From the NCBI GenBank assembly GCA_015232855.1, contig JADFYW010000015.1, positions 1 through 51,168 of the forward strand: a stretch of 51,168 bases of DNA, given 5' to 3'. Made by a program: the position numbers and the translations under genes. Positions within the stretch are counted from its first letter, which is position 1, and each line of letters starts with the position of its first letter. Under the pieces are notes generated by a model. The model had not been told where the DNA came from, ran no database searches, and saw only the letters and a list, made by a program, of their open reading frames with translations. The stretch is from Fibrobacteria bacterium. GTDB taxonomy: Bacteria; Fibrobacterota; Fibrobacteria; UBA11236; JADFYW01. Positions 42,793-50,674 of this stretch are shown here, piece after piece.

Positions 42793-43665
42793 TTAATAAC
42801 GGACTAATAATCTGTTTGGGGAACCGGATACATTTATCGCGTATATTCCTCTCGGTAATCTGCTGAGGTTATATACCTGCTGATGGTATCCATCTTGTTG
42901 AAAAACGATCCTGCCCTGTATGTTCATAACTTTTACGAGATGATGTCCGGGAAAATCTATCGAAAGTTTATCATTCCCTACTTTAAAATTATCTCCTGGC
43001 AAAAAAGAATCCGTTGAACTTGTACCGGTAATCTCATAAGCAGAAAGTAATTGTTTTGCCCGGGCTACCCCCACTTCAATAGCCTTATCATGGTCAGAAA
43101 AATCACTTCTACTTAATTGACCCGTTGAATCAGTGAACACAATATAAGTGACGGGGCCGTCAGTTCCACCAACTCTCGGGTCAGGATTAATGCCCAGGGA
43201 ATCCGCCATGGCGTAAGAAGCCTCTCCCAATACATTATCCGGTCCCGCATCAAGAAAGGGACCATATACGAGCTTGTTGTTATAAATAACCGCAGCTACA
43301 CTGCCGAGTTGGATCCCATGACTTTTATAATCAAAGTTTTTTGGAATTACTATAAAAGGAGTCTTTGCAGCATAGATACCTTTCCCGGCACTGGTAGCAT
43401 CATAAAACCAGGGGTCAGTTTCACTATTACACTTATCATCTGGTTCGCCATCACAATCAATATCCATATCAGCGGTCCAAAAAAGAGCGCCCTCCAGACT
43501 ATCAATAGCAATTGTAGGTACCTTATCATGATCCGTTTTGAAAACAGTATCCGTAATCGGTAACCCATGTTGCAGTACAGAGAGTAGATGCCCTGCGGTT
43601 ATGGTATCCTCAGAAAAAGAAAAACAACAGAGAAAAAAACCAAATACTAAACTTTTAAACTTCAT
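42793..43665 (-). CDS. GH75-type chitosanase with sorting tail
   Basis: ATG 43665 is preferred: it has GGGAGAGGG five bases upstream and begins the signal peptide (MKFKSLVFGFFLCCFSFS). The frame can extend to 43743, which adds an unlikely leader. The catalytic domain has 'ALFWTADMDIDCDGEPDD', 'DPWFYDATSAGKG', 'TPFIVIPKNFD', 'LGSVAAVIYNNKLVYG' and 'GEASYAMADSLGINPDPRVGG', the pattern of glycoside hydrolase family 75, which cleaves chitosan. The C-terminal 60 residues (VKVMNIQGRIVFQQ, LPRGIYAINVSG) are a T9SS-type sorting domain, so the enzyme is probably exported to the surface or medium. It is monocistronic, with repeats on both sides. Confidence 0.88.
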   Translation of the reverse strand: MKFKSLVFGFFLCCFSFSEDTITAGHLLSVLQHGLPITDTVFKTDHDKVPTIAIDSLEGALFWTADMDIDCDGEPDDKCNSETDPWFYDATSAGKGIYAAKTPFIVIPKNFDYKSHGIQLGSVAAVIYNNKLVYGPFLDAGPDNVLGEASYAMADSLGINPDPRVGGTDGPVTYIVFTDSTGQLSRSDFSDHDKAIEVGVARAKQLLSAYEITGTSSTDSFLPGDNFKVGNDKLSIDFPGHHLVKVMNIQGRIVFQQDGYHQQVYNLSRLPRGIYAINVSGSPNRLLVRY

Positions 43666-43805
43666 ATAAACCCTCTCCCCTACCACTCTTTTTTTTAACC
43701 AAGAAAAGAACGAAAATAAAGCACAAAATGCAAGTAAAACCAATCATTGAAATATGCTCATTAACGATGTTCTCATAACAGATTATCAGTAATGAGATTC
43801 AAATA

Positions 43806-43831
43806 TTTCGTGTCTTTCGTGCCTTTCGTGG
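43806..43831. repeat. CTTTCGTG-type repeat remnant
   Basis: TTTCGTGTCTTTCGTGCCTTTCGTGG is the CTTCGTG variant of the 8-9-base word family seen at 9278-9370 and 33929-34143. It is three words long, followed by T-rich DNA that precedes the stop of the convergent gene. Confidence 0.6.
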
Positions 43832-43848
43832 TTATTTTTTTTCTTTAC

Positions 43849-44640
43849 CTATTCAAAATCAAACTCAGGAAACGCGTCTTCCATCATTCCCCTTACAGCC
43901 TCGGTATCCATATCTTCAAACCCGGACTGCAATAGCTTATTAATTGCTTCTTCAAGGGGTTTCGCGGTTAGGTGTCTCCTTATAATCTCGAAGAATATGC
44001 GCGCTTCTGCCACTTTTTCTTCACATATTTTTGGGTCCTTACCACGGTGTTTTTCGATACCATCCATTTCATACATCACCGATAAGGCATACACATAAAC
44101 AAGAGTACCTTCAAGTGAAGAAGCCGCTTCACTCTGTAGAGGTTCAGAGGGTTGAGATTCAAGCCGCACAATCTCATTTAAACAAATATCATCCAGCTCC
44201 CGTCCTCTATTCACCCACTCTGAACGGCGTATGACCGTTGGCTGTAAACATGCATACAAAGAACGTATACGACGGATTGTCGTAGCGTATGTTTTTTTAT
44301 CCAGCCCAGTCAACTCCAGAAGCCCGGCAGATAATTCTCTAAAAAAGAATAACTGGAGGGTTTTACTAATAACCTGAGACTGTACATGGGTTTTGTTATC
44401 TACTTTTGCCTCGGCAATTGCCTTGGTGATTTGTTCGTTAATCGTTGGGTTTTTTGTCATAACTGTATCTTTTAAATAACTGAGATACAACTTTTCAATT
44501 TTACTGATGTTCAGGGGGGCTTCTTTCCTGGCAATTTCCATGGAAGAAAATGCAGGCCAGGGATCAAATACTGCATTTTCTTTTTGGGGAGAACATGACA
44601 TCCACAGTAAAGTAATCACTGAAAACAATATTAGTCTCAT
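43849..44640 (-). CDS. Helical lipoprotein, last gene of the five-gene operon
   Basis: The 263-aa product has a lipoprotein signal (LILFSVITLLWMSC, lipid Cys16). The rest is a mostly alpha-helical region rich in Leu, Glu, Lys and Arg with no recognised domain. A conserved-looking stretch is 'TTIRRIRSLYACLQPTVIRRSEWVNRGRELDD', described here in parts: an RRIRSLY segment, a Cys and a WVNRGRE segment. It starts three bases after the phosphoesterase-thioredoxin gene stop, so it belongs to the operon running from 48777. Function unknown. Confidence 0.75.
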   Translation of the reverse strand: MRLILFSVITLLWMSCSPQKENAVFDPWPAFSSMEIARKEAPLNISKIEKLYLSYLKDTVMTKNPTINEQITKAIAEAKVDNKTHVQSQVISKTLQLFFFRELSAGLLELTGLDKKTYATTIRRIRSLYACLQPTVIRRSEWVNRGRELDDICLNEIVRLESQPSEPLQSEAASSLEGTLVYVYALSVMYEMDGIEKHRGKDPKICEEKVAEARIFFEIIRRHLTAKPLEEAINKLLQSGFEDMDTEAVRGMMEDAFPEFDFE

Positions 44641-44643
44641 GTA

Positions 44644-46221
44644 CTAACCTTTCTTCCTTTGAGATTTATAGATAAAAATGATACCTGCTCCTATGAGTAA
44701 TAAAACCACAATTGATAACAGAACAGGCATTGGGCTTTTTGATTTTTCAGGTTCATATTGCTGGACATGCTGTAGCTTCTGGATTTCTACTTCCAGATTT
44801 AACACAGTGATTTCTTCTCCACTCAACAACTTTTTACCGATAGCCACTACCGGGAAACTGTGTTTTTTACCACCAGACATGGTTTCAAGTCCGAGATACT
44901 GTTGATAAGCATCATCTTCATCTATATCTCTAAATTCAAAAGTAATACCCTGACCGGTAAACATCTCCAAAACCTGGGGAATTACTTGTTGTTTGAGTTT
45001 TTGACAATCCGGACATTCCTTTGAACCAAAAAGCGTAATAGTCCGTTCCCCCGAAACATTTGGGGGCATTTGCTGTCTGGCCTGCCGGGAAATAACATCA
45101 TGGCTAAAAAACACCGTCCCATTATTGTCCACGGCTTCGAGAGTGAGTGCAGGATAATGCACCGTTGCCCGGACATGATGAAATGCCGGCTGCATAAATT
45201 TAACCTGTTTGGTTTTAATAGCTTCAGGAGGATTTAAAGACGCCCCTCCCCCACCACTCACGATATAATTCACGCCATTTTCTGTAGCAAATGAAAAATA
45301 ATGTTCACTTCCACCTATTACTAAGTCCACCTGGTGTTTTTCAAAAAGCGGCCGCAATGTCCCGGTAAGAAAGGGGTTAACATCTTCACCCGGCCTGAAC
45401 ACCGGTGGGAACAGCATGACTACCGTAAAGGGATGTTCACGCCTGGCATTGGACTGAAGTTCGGCCTTTAACCAAAGGTATTGTTTGGTATCTGGTCCAA
45501 TGGTCTTTTGAAAATAGCTTTCGGGTTTCCGGTCCGAAATATTCAGAATTATGGTATAAACCGCTCCATAGGAAAAAGCGTTCCAACCATCTTTCCCGTG
45601 AATTTCAAAGAGAGAGCTGAAATGTTCCCGGTTACCATCACTGTTTCCACGCACAGGGTAAATCGGGCACTGTCGCATTAAAGGTGACTCTATTTTAAAA
45701 AAGGCCCTCCAGGCTTCTTGTTCGGTAACATCTACCAAGTCTCCGGTATGCAATAGAAAAGAAGGCATCGTATACTGGGTGATCGCGCTTATTACATCCT
45801 CATGATCAGATTGAAAGCTCTCTTCTCCACTCCGGGTATCGCCAATAATAGCAAACACCATATTCTCCCGTTTATCACCGGGGGCAGTGAAAAAAGAAAA
45901 TTCTTCCCGTGGGTTCAGCATCAGTTTATCATCCACCAGTATATTATAATAATACCGGGTCCCTGGTTTTAAATCAGTGAGGCGTATATCATTCCGGATA
46001 TTCTTTTTGCAAAACACGGTATCACCATATTGTTCGGCATTACCATAAACCAGACGACTCTCAAAAGGTCCCGTCCATTCCCAGCTAACCAGTGCGGAGG
46101 TACGGGTTACGGACTGCAAATAACAGGGCAGATTGAAATTTATAGTCTGGCTGGTTCCAATGGATAAAAACAGAGAAAGCATCAATACAACCAACCGTGA
46201 TAGAGTGAAGATTCGGTTCAT
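44644..46221 (-). CDS. FN3-metallophosphoesterase-thioredoxin fusion with C-terminal TM helix
   Basis: The 525-aa product has a signal peptide and a purple-acid-phosphatase-N/FN3-like domain (about 28-112, 'RTSALVSWEW', 'LKPGTRYYYNILV'). A calcineurin-like domain ('FAIIGDTRSG', 'LLHTGDLVD', 'VRGNSDGN', 'GGSEHYFSFA') follows, then a thioredoxin/glutaredoxin-like domain with CPDC in 'FGSKECPDCQKL', and a C-terminal helix ending in a Lys-rich tail. Two metal-ligand motifs are altered: GNHD reads GNSD and GHxH reads GSEH, so catalysis may be weak or changed. The start overlaps the TlpA stop (TAATG). A redox-linked regulatory or binding role is possible. Confidence 0.8.
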   Translation of the reverse strand: MNRIFTLSRLVVLMLSLFLSIGTSQTINFNLPCYLQSVTRTSALVSWEWTGPFESRLVYGNAEQYGDTVFCKKNIRNDIRLTDLKPGTRYYYNILVDDKLMLNPREEFSFFTAPGDKRENMVFAIIGDTRSGEESFQSDHEDVISAITQYTMPSFLLHTGDLVDVTEQEAWRAFFKIESPLMRQCPIYPVRGNSDGNREHFSSLFEIHGKDGWNAFSYGAVYTIILNISDRKPESYFQKTIGPDTKQYLWLKAELQSNARREHPFTVVMLFPPVFRPGEDVNPFLTGTLRPLFEKHQVDLVIGGSEHYFSFATENGVNYIVSGGGGASLNPPEAIKTKQVKFMQPAFHHVRATVHYPALTLEAVDNNGTVFFSHDVISRQARQQMPPNVSGERTITLFGSKECPDCQKLKQQVIPQVLEMFTGQGITFEFRDIDEDDAYQQYLGLETMSGGKKHSFPVVAIGKKLLSGEEITVLNLEVEIQKLQHVQQYEPEKSKSPMPVLLSIVVLLLIGAGIIFIYKSQRKKG

Positions 46222-46751
46222 TATTTCTGTATTAACCCTTCAATAATATGTTGATATTTTTTGAAATAGCCATTTTCATAACCAATTACAGACTCTTTTA
46301 TTATACCCTCGCCATTAACAAAAAAAGTTGTCGGGAGCGATGTTACCTTATAGAGATCCGCAACCTGCCCTTCCGGATCCAACAATACAGGATAGGTTAT
46401 TTCAAAGCCTTTAAGAAAGGTACTTATATATCCCGCTTCAGCGGGGTCTGTACAGATACCAACAATCTTTACAGTTTTACCTTTTGAGTCGTGGTAAAGC
46501 TTCTGCAACAGCGGCATTTCCTGCAAACAGGGCACACAATGTACCGACCAGAAATTAAGTAATAGTACTGTATCCTTTTGTGCACTAAGATAGAATCTAT
46601 TTCCATCAGTATCCGAAAGCATAAAATCCGGTGCTGATTTATTTTGTGTATGCTCCTGATTACCACAACCGGTTAATAACAGAATAAAGGCAAATAAGAC
46701 CATGCACCGTGGAAAAATGGTACGGATAAAAAACTTTTGTTTTATAATCAT
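46221..46751 (-). CDS. TlpA/ResA-type thioredoxin lipoprotein
   Basis: The 176-aa product has a lipoprotein signal ending LLLTGC (Cys29) and a thioredoxin fold with active site CVPC ('LNFWSVHCVPCLQEMP'), 'DPEGQVADLYKVTSLPTTFFV' with the cis-proline, and the alkyl-hydroperoxide/TSA-like strand 'VGICTDPAEAG'. It should act in the periplasm as a disulfide reductase or exchange protein. Its ATG overlaps the stop of the small GYNPNSSSIGT gene (ATGA). The coupling to the next gene, a phosphoesterase-thioredoxin fusion, suggests a shared thiol pathway. Confidence 0.88.
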   Translation of the reverse strand: MIIKQKFFIRTIFPRCMVLFAFILLLTGCGNQEHTQNKSAPDFMLSDTDGNRFYLSAQKDTVLLLNFWSVHCVPCLQEMPLLQKLYHDSKGKTVKIVGICTDPAEAGYISTFLKGFEITYPVLLDPEGQVADLYKVTSLPTTFFVNGEGIIKESVIGYENGYFKKYQHIIEGLIQK

Positions 46752-46948
46752 TCGGATTTATGCTCCTGTGCCTCTGTACTAATTTTTCTTTTCTCAGCCT
46801 TCATGCTAATAACCATCGCAATAAGCACATTAGCAGCAATGGTAAATATTGCCGACCCCAATAAAAAGGCATTGATATGGGTACCTATAGAACTGGAATT
46901 TGGATTGTACCCATATTTAACTTTGAGGATACGGCCTTTAGAGGTCAT
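46748..46948 (-). CDS. 66-aa membrane protein of the GYNPNSSSIGT family, copy B
   Basis: The 66-aa product reads N-terminus, 'RILKVKYGYNPNSSSIGT' (6-23), a transmembrane helix (about 26-49) and a charged tail (KAEKRKISTEAQEHKSE). The GYNPNSSSIGT block is identical to copy A at 37297, while flanking residues and most codons differ. Its ATG overlaps the stop of the TPR/4-TM gene (ATGA), and its stop overlaps the TlpA start (ATGA), so all three are translationally coupled. Function unknown. Both copies keep the same partner type, arguing for a functional pair. Confidence 0.8.
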   Translation of the reverse strand: MTSKGRILKVKYGYNPNSSSIGTHINAFLLGSAIFTIAANVLIAMVISMKAEKRKISTEAQEHKSE

Positions 46949-48777
46949 GGAAGAAGCCTTTCAAAAACAAAAAGATAATGAAAATGATACAAAAGCAGGT
47001 ATAACATACTCCAGCTTAAAAGAAGTGACGCGGTAACTGATATTAAAACTCGCAAAATAACAGGCCGCCCCGAAAAACCCTTAGCTATCAAAGAAATAAT
47101 ATACACTACTGCAATTAATGAGGGAAAGAGAGCTGTAGACAATGGAATCAGAGGAATCAGATGTTCATAATACAGCACAAATGGGACAAGTATGGCAATT
47201 GCATATAAAATACCTGAGGAAACCAATACCTTGTAGCCGGAAAGACGTAATCCGACAGGTGGCAATAAAAATACAAAAAGAAAACCAGAAATCAGACTGA
47301 ACACCGCCCCCATGTACAAAAATTCCCGAATCCGGCCACGCATACTTCTTTCTATTTTTACCGTCAGAGCGGACTGTTTCCCGGGGTAATTTTTAAGAAT
47401 TTTACGATACCTTTCTTCTGCCAATACATAATCTTTCTGCTGGTACATCATATCCCCCAGCTTAAGGGCCGCCTTGTAGGCGAGTTCCCTATCATTATCA
47501 GATGACGCAAGACGTTCCAAATAAGAAACAGCCTTTTGGTAATCTGATTTTTCAAAAACATGCCCAAGCCACATCAGAATTTCACCACGAAGAGTCATGG
47601 TGGGATATACTTCTAATAGCTCTTCTACCTCACGGATATTATCAGGACGATTATCGTTTCCGGAAGTTAGCCTGGCCTTTTCAAATATTTTTAGCGGAAT
47701 AAAATCATTATCAGCATGTTGTAAAATATAATTCAAACGAAATCGGGCTGGTTTGGCCGACCTGCTTTGCGGGAAGTCTTTTAAAAGCCGTCCGTAGACC
47801 TCTAAGGCAGATTTATAATCAAAAAGATAATGGTCATAGATATAGGCAATCTGGTACAATGCATCATCCTGAAGGGCCTGTTCTTTATTTTCTTTTAAAA
47901 ACTGTTCATATCCCCGAATACTCTTTTGGTATTGTTTTGCTTCCATCAAACTGCGGCAGTAGACACAAGTCTTTTTAAAAGTAAGTGAGGTCTGCCGTAG
48001 TAACAGGGGAAGTTCCTGCACATCATTTTGACCCATGATACCTGCACGAATTTCTCCTCCCTGTACTTCAACCAAAAGGGAGGTTTCACTAAGACTTACC
48101 CGAGCGCCATCTTCATAGGTCTCGGTCAAAAGTTCGTCACCATGAGGGATAATTTGAAGAATATACTGGCCGGAATCAGGAACAACAGTCAAACTGTCAC
48201 TGCTTGTTTGGAAAGCAAATATAAGCTCATGCTGTGACAGAGCTACAGGTAATTTACTTTCAGCCGTTAATGAAACAAATCCACCACTTCCCCATTCGAA
48301 AGAAAAAGGGAAATGAAAAACCGGAAGGCTTGATTTTAGTTTTTCTAATCCATTTCCAGGCTTTTCATCCCTTGCAAGAGCTATCACAAAATCGGGAAAA
48401 AGAGCTAAAATACTGTCTGCATTAGTAGAGCTACCGGTAAGAATACAAAATCTGAAAGGAGTACCCGGTGCAGGTGCGGTTTTAAACTGGAACGAAGCTG
48501 ATTCCTTACCTCTACGGTAAACCCAGGTTTTATTTGGTAAAAGCCCGGTGAGTGTTATGCGGTGTTTGGTACCGGGGGCCGGTTCTTCAAACACCTGGTC
48601 TTCTCTGCCCTCTGTGGAATAAGTAACGTTTTCGATAACTGGTTTTTCCGTTTTCCATTCCAACACTGCTGAATAGCGGGTTACCTCTGATAATTCAGGA
48701 GCAGAACGTTTAACAGCAACCTCTTTACAGGAAAGATGCCAGCTTGTCATTAAACAGATATAGAAAAGTCTTATCAC
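46945..48777 (-). CDS. FN3/TPR protein with four transmembrane helices, coupled to copy B
   Basis: The 610-aa product begins with a lipoprotein-like signal (LFYICLMTSWHLSC). It has an FN3-like domain (about 22-102, 'RYSAVLEWKTEKPVIENVTYS' type) related to the N-terminal domain of the phosphoesterase fusion in the same operon. A middle region of about 170 residues contains a CVYC motif. TPR repeats (about 280-460, 'YQKSIRGYEQFLKEN', 'YKSALEVYGRLLKDFPQS', 'YVLAEERYRKILKNYPG') come next. Four transmembrane helices end the protein. First gene of the operon 48777-43849. Architecture and partner match the pair at 37297-38876. Confidence 0.82.
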   Translation of the reverse strand: MIRLFYICLMTSWHLSCKEVAVKRSAPELSEVTRYSAVLEWKTEKPVIENVTYSTEGREDQVFEEPAPGTKHRITLTGLLPNKTWVYRRGKESASFQFKTAPAPGTPFRFCILTGSSTNADSILALFPDFVIALARDEKPGNGLEKLKSSLPVFHFPFSFEWGSGGFVSLTAESKLPVALSQHELIFAFQTSSDSLTVVPDSGQYILQIIPHGDELLTETYEDGARVSLSETSLLVEVQGGEIRAGIMGQNDVQELPLLLRQTSLTFKKTCVYCRSLMEAKQYQKSIRGYEQFLKENKEQALQDDALYQIAYIYDHYLFDYKSALEVYGRLLKDFPQSRSAKPARFRLNYILQHADNDFIPLKIFEKARLTSGNDNRPDNIREVEELLEVYPTMTLRGEILMWLGHVFEKSDYQKAVSYLERLASSDNDRELAYKAALKLGDMMYQQKDYVLAEERYRKILKNYPGKQSALTVKIERSMRGRIREFLYMGAVFSLISGFLFVFLLPPVGLRLSGYKVLVSSGILYAIAILVPFVLYYEHLIPLIPLSTALFPSLIAVVYIISLIAKGFSGRPVILRVLISVTASLLLSWSMLYLLLYHFHYLFVFERLLP

Positions 48778-48950
48778 AGAAAAACCCAGGGTGTTTAAAA
48801 CCAGTCAACTATAAATCAAAATAGCTATTCTTTGGCCCAATTCTAACACTTAATTTTGTTTTTCGGGGTAAGCTGCAATGATTTAAAACCACGATGCTTA
48901 ACTAGTTCATGTTCAGAATTAATGTTAGAATTATTTTGTAATCAGCTGAC

Positions 48951-49110
48951 AGTTGTCATTGCACTGCTTGACCGGGCAATCCAACGTACTTTAGTACGTA
49001 AAGTAAACGAAAATCATCGTATATTTTTGTGGATTGCCCGGTCAACAGACTGTGTCATAAGTAAGAAAATGCTCCCCATGTACGTCATTGCCCGGCGTGA
49101 GCGGGCCGGG
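48951..49110. repeat. Palindromic dispersed repeat related to 37010-37225
   Basis: TTGACCGGGCAATCCA (48968-48983) is perfectly inverted at 49030-49045. The segment ATGCTCCCCATGTACGTCAT followed by TGCCCGGCGTGA (from 49069) matches 37045 onward with one or two changes. It is a rearranged copy of the same repeat family, upstream of the second GYNPNSSSIGT locus. Confidence 0.8.
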
Positions 49111-49218
49111 AGTAACCTCCTTAAGCGTAAAAGCTCCCTGACTATCTGCTTTGGTTGAAATAAACTGATTAAGTACTTCCACACCCACATCAGCCAGGTC
49201 GAACCCTTCACCAATTTT

Positions 49219-49275
49219 TGCTCCCCCTCAGTTCCCGGACTCCCCGGGGGAGGGGATCAAAGGGGAGAGGGCAAT
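49219..49275. repeat. G-rich palindromic dispersed repeat, copy 2
   Basis: TGCTCCCCCTCAGTTCCCGG with CCCCGGGGGAGGGGATCAAA and GGGGAGAGGGCAATTT. Same palindrome family as 1993-2055, with a shorter left arm. Confidence 0.7.
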
Positions 49276-49347
49276 TTCAAATCTTGATATTTTTTCACCT
49301 TTTCTTACCAACAGATTCCGCTGAAGTACCTAAAATTTAAAAATTTT

Positions 49348-49375
49348 TCTCTGAGTTCTCTGTGCACTCTGTGGC
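49348..49375. repeat. CTCTGTG-type repeat remnant
   Basis: TCTCTGAGTTCTCTGTGCAC then TCTGTGGC is the CTCTGTG variant of the 8-9-base word family seen at 9278, 33431, 33929 and 43806. It lies just before the stop of the convergent LRR lipoprotein gene. Confidence 0.55.
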
Positions 49376-49402
49376 TAAAATACCTGCGTTGAGCAGGAAC
49401 AA

Positions 49403-50674
49403 CTAGTTTGCAGGACAGACCTGGGTGTTTTTCCAGTTTTTATCCATTGAGAAAGTATTTATCCAGTTTTCAATTTCTATGGGCATGGAGCAAATCTTGT
49501 TATTGTTTACATTAAGGACATCCAAGCCGGTAATTTTAAGAATCAGACCCGGCAGTCCGTTCAAATTATTAAAACTCAAATCCAGAGCTTTCAGATTAAT
49601 TAAATGTTCGATCGATTCTGGAATAAACTGCATATCATTATCTCTAAGGGTTAAAACCTTTAGCATACCGAGTCTACCGAGTTCCGGAGGGAAAGTTATC
49701 AGATTATTCCCTGTTAAATCGAGGCGTTCCAACCTGCCTAAGTTGAAGAAGCTGAGGGGAAGGATATTAATATTATTCGAATCAAGAAAAAGCGCACTCA
49801 AGGAATGCATAAATCCCAATTCAAAAGGAATGGTATCGATGTTGTTTTTCCCAAGACGTAAAACAAAAAGTCTCAATCGTCCTATATTTGGTGGGATTGT
49901 TTTGATATTACGGTTGGTAAGATTCAATTCGACAATACGCCCCATATGCGCAACGGTTACCGCAATTACCGGAACACTATCAAGCCCATTAGTATCCAAT
50001 AGTTTTCTCACCACTAATGTATCACGCCAAAATTCAAAGGGCATTAAAAAAGTACCTACATTCAAAGTATCAGCAGGCCCCACCTTTACCATGGCACTGT
50101 CAGTAATACCCAGAGAAGTATCATTACTAAGCATGCGAAGTTTATAGTCTCCCGGTGGCATACCTTCAAAGCGAAATTCGCCTTGTGGCCCAACCCGTTG
50201 AATTCGATCTAAGCCATACACCTGCACATAGATGTTTACTTGAGGAGGGATGTTTTGTCGGTCAATATTCCCTGAGAAGGAAGCGACCGGGGTCACTTTT
50301 ATTTCTCCGATATTCAGCGTGTCAATATCTTCCTTAGTACACTCCACCAGAGCCGCGCTGTCATCCCCTGATAATATTTCTATCACATATTCACCCTTTG
50401 CAACAGAATCAAGGAAAAACTTGCCTGAGGTATCACTATAGGCATCCGGTTCCCTATCCACTCCCACTCCAGAGGTATCTTCTAAAAAATCTTTTGGCCT
50501 GATAAAAACTCTGGCGCTCACAACCGGTGCCCCATTTTCATCAACTACCAATGCAGCAATCCCATTCGTTGTTTCCGATCCGGTCCCAGGCTCTCCGGTA
50601 AGGGTCGCATTTTCACTGCATGCTATCAAAAGCAAAAGCAGCATTATTAAAAGCGAAACAATTAATCTATTCAT
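49403..50674 (-). CDS. Carboxypeptidase-regulatory-domain and LRR lipoprotein
   Basis: The 423-aa lipoprotein has a signal ending LLLIAC (Cys19). Two carboxypeptidase-regulatory-like domains follow (about 40-125 with 'AALVVDENGAPVVSARVFI'; 130-215 with 'GEFRFEGMPPGDYKLRM'). A C-terminal set of six to seven leucine-rich repeats of about 23 residues ends the protein, each with the 'LxxLDLSxNNLxxLP' pattern ('LERLDLTGNNLITFPPELG', 'LKALDLSFNNLNGLP'). Its ATG overlaps the stop of the TIGR02147-type gene (ATGA). Lipoproteins with such regulatory-like domains commonly follow TIGR02147 genes in Fibrobacter. A surface role in binding or adhesion is likely. Confidence 0.88.
   Translation of the reverse strand: MNRLIVSLLIMLLLLLIACSENATLTGEPGTGSETTNGIAALVVDENGAPVVSARVFIRPKDFLEDTSGVGVDREPDAYSDTSGKFFLDSVAKGEYVIEILSGDDSAALVECTKEDIDTLNIGEIKVTPVASFSGNIDRQNIPPQVNIYVQVYGLDRIQRVGPQGEFRFEGMPPGDYKLRMLSNDTSLGITDSAMVKVGPADTLNVGTFLMPFEFWRDTLVVRKLLDTNGLDSVPVIAVTVAHMGRIVELNLTNRNIKTIPPNIGRLRLFVLRLGKNNIDTIPFELGFMHSLSALFLDSNNINILPLSFFNLGRLERLDLTGNNLITFPPELGRLGMLKVLTLRDNDMQFIPESIEHLINLKALDLSFNNLNGLPGLILKITGLDVLNVNNNKICSMPIEIENWINTFSMDKNWKNTQVCPAN

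Noticed and set aside
48856-49158. A 100-codon plus-strand frame
   Set aside because: Made of the palindromic repeat family; repeat sequence, not a conserved protein.
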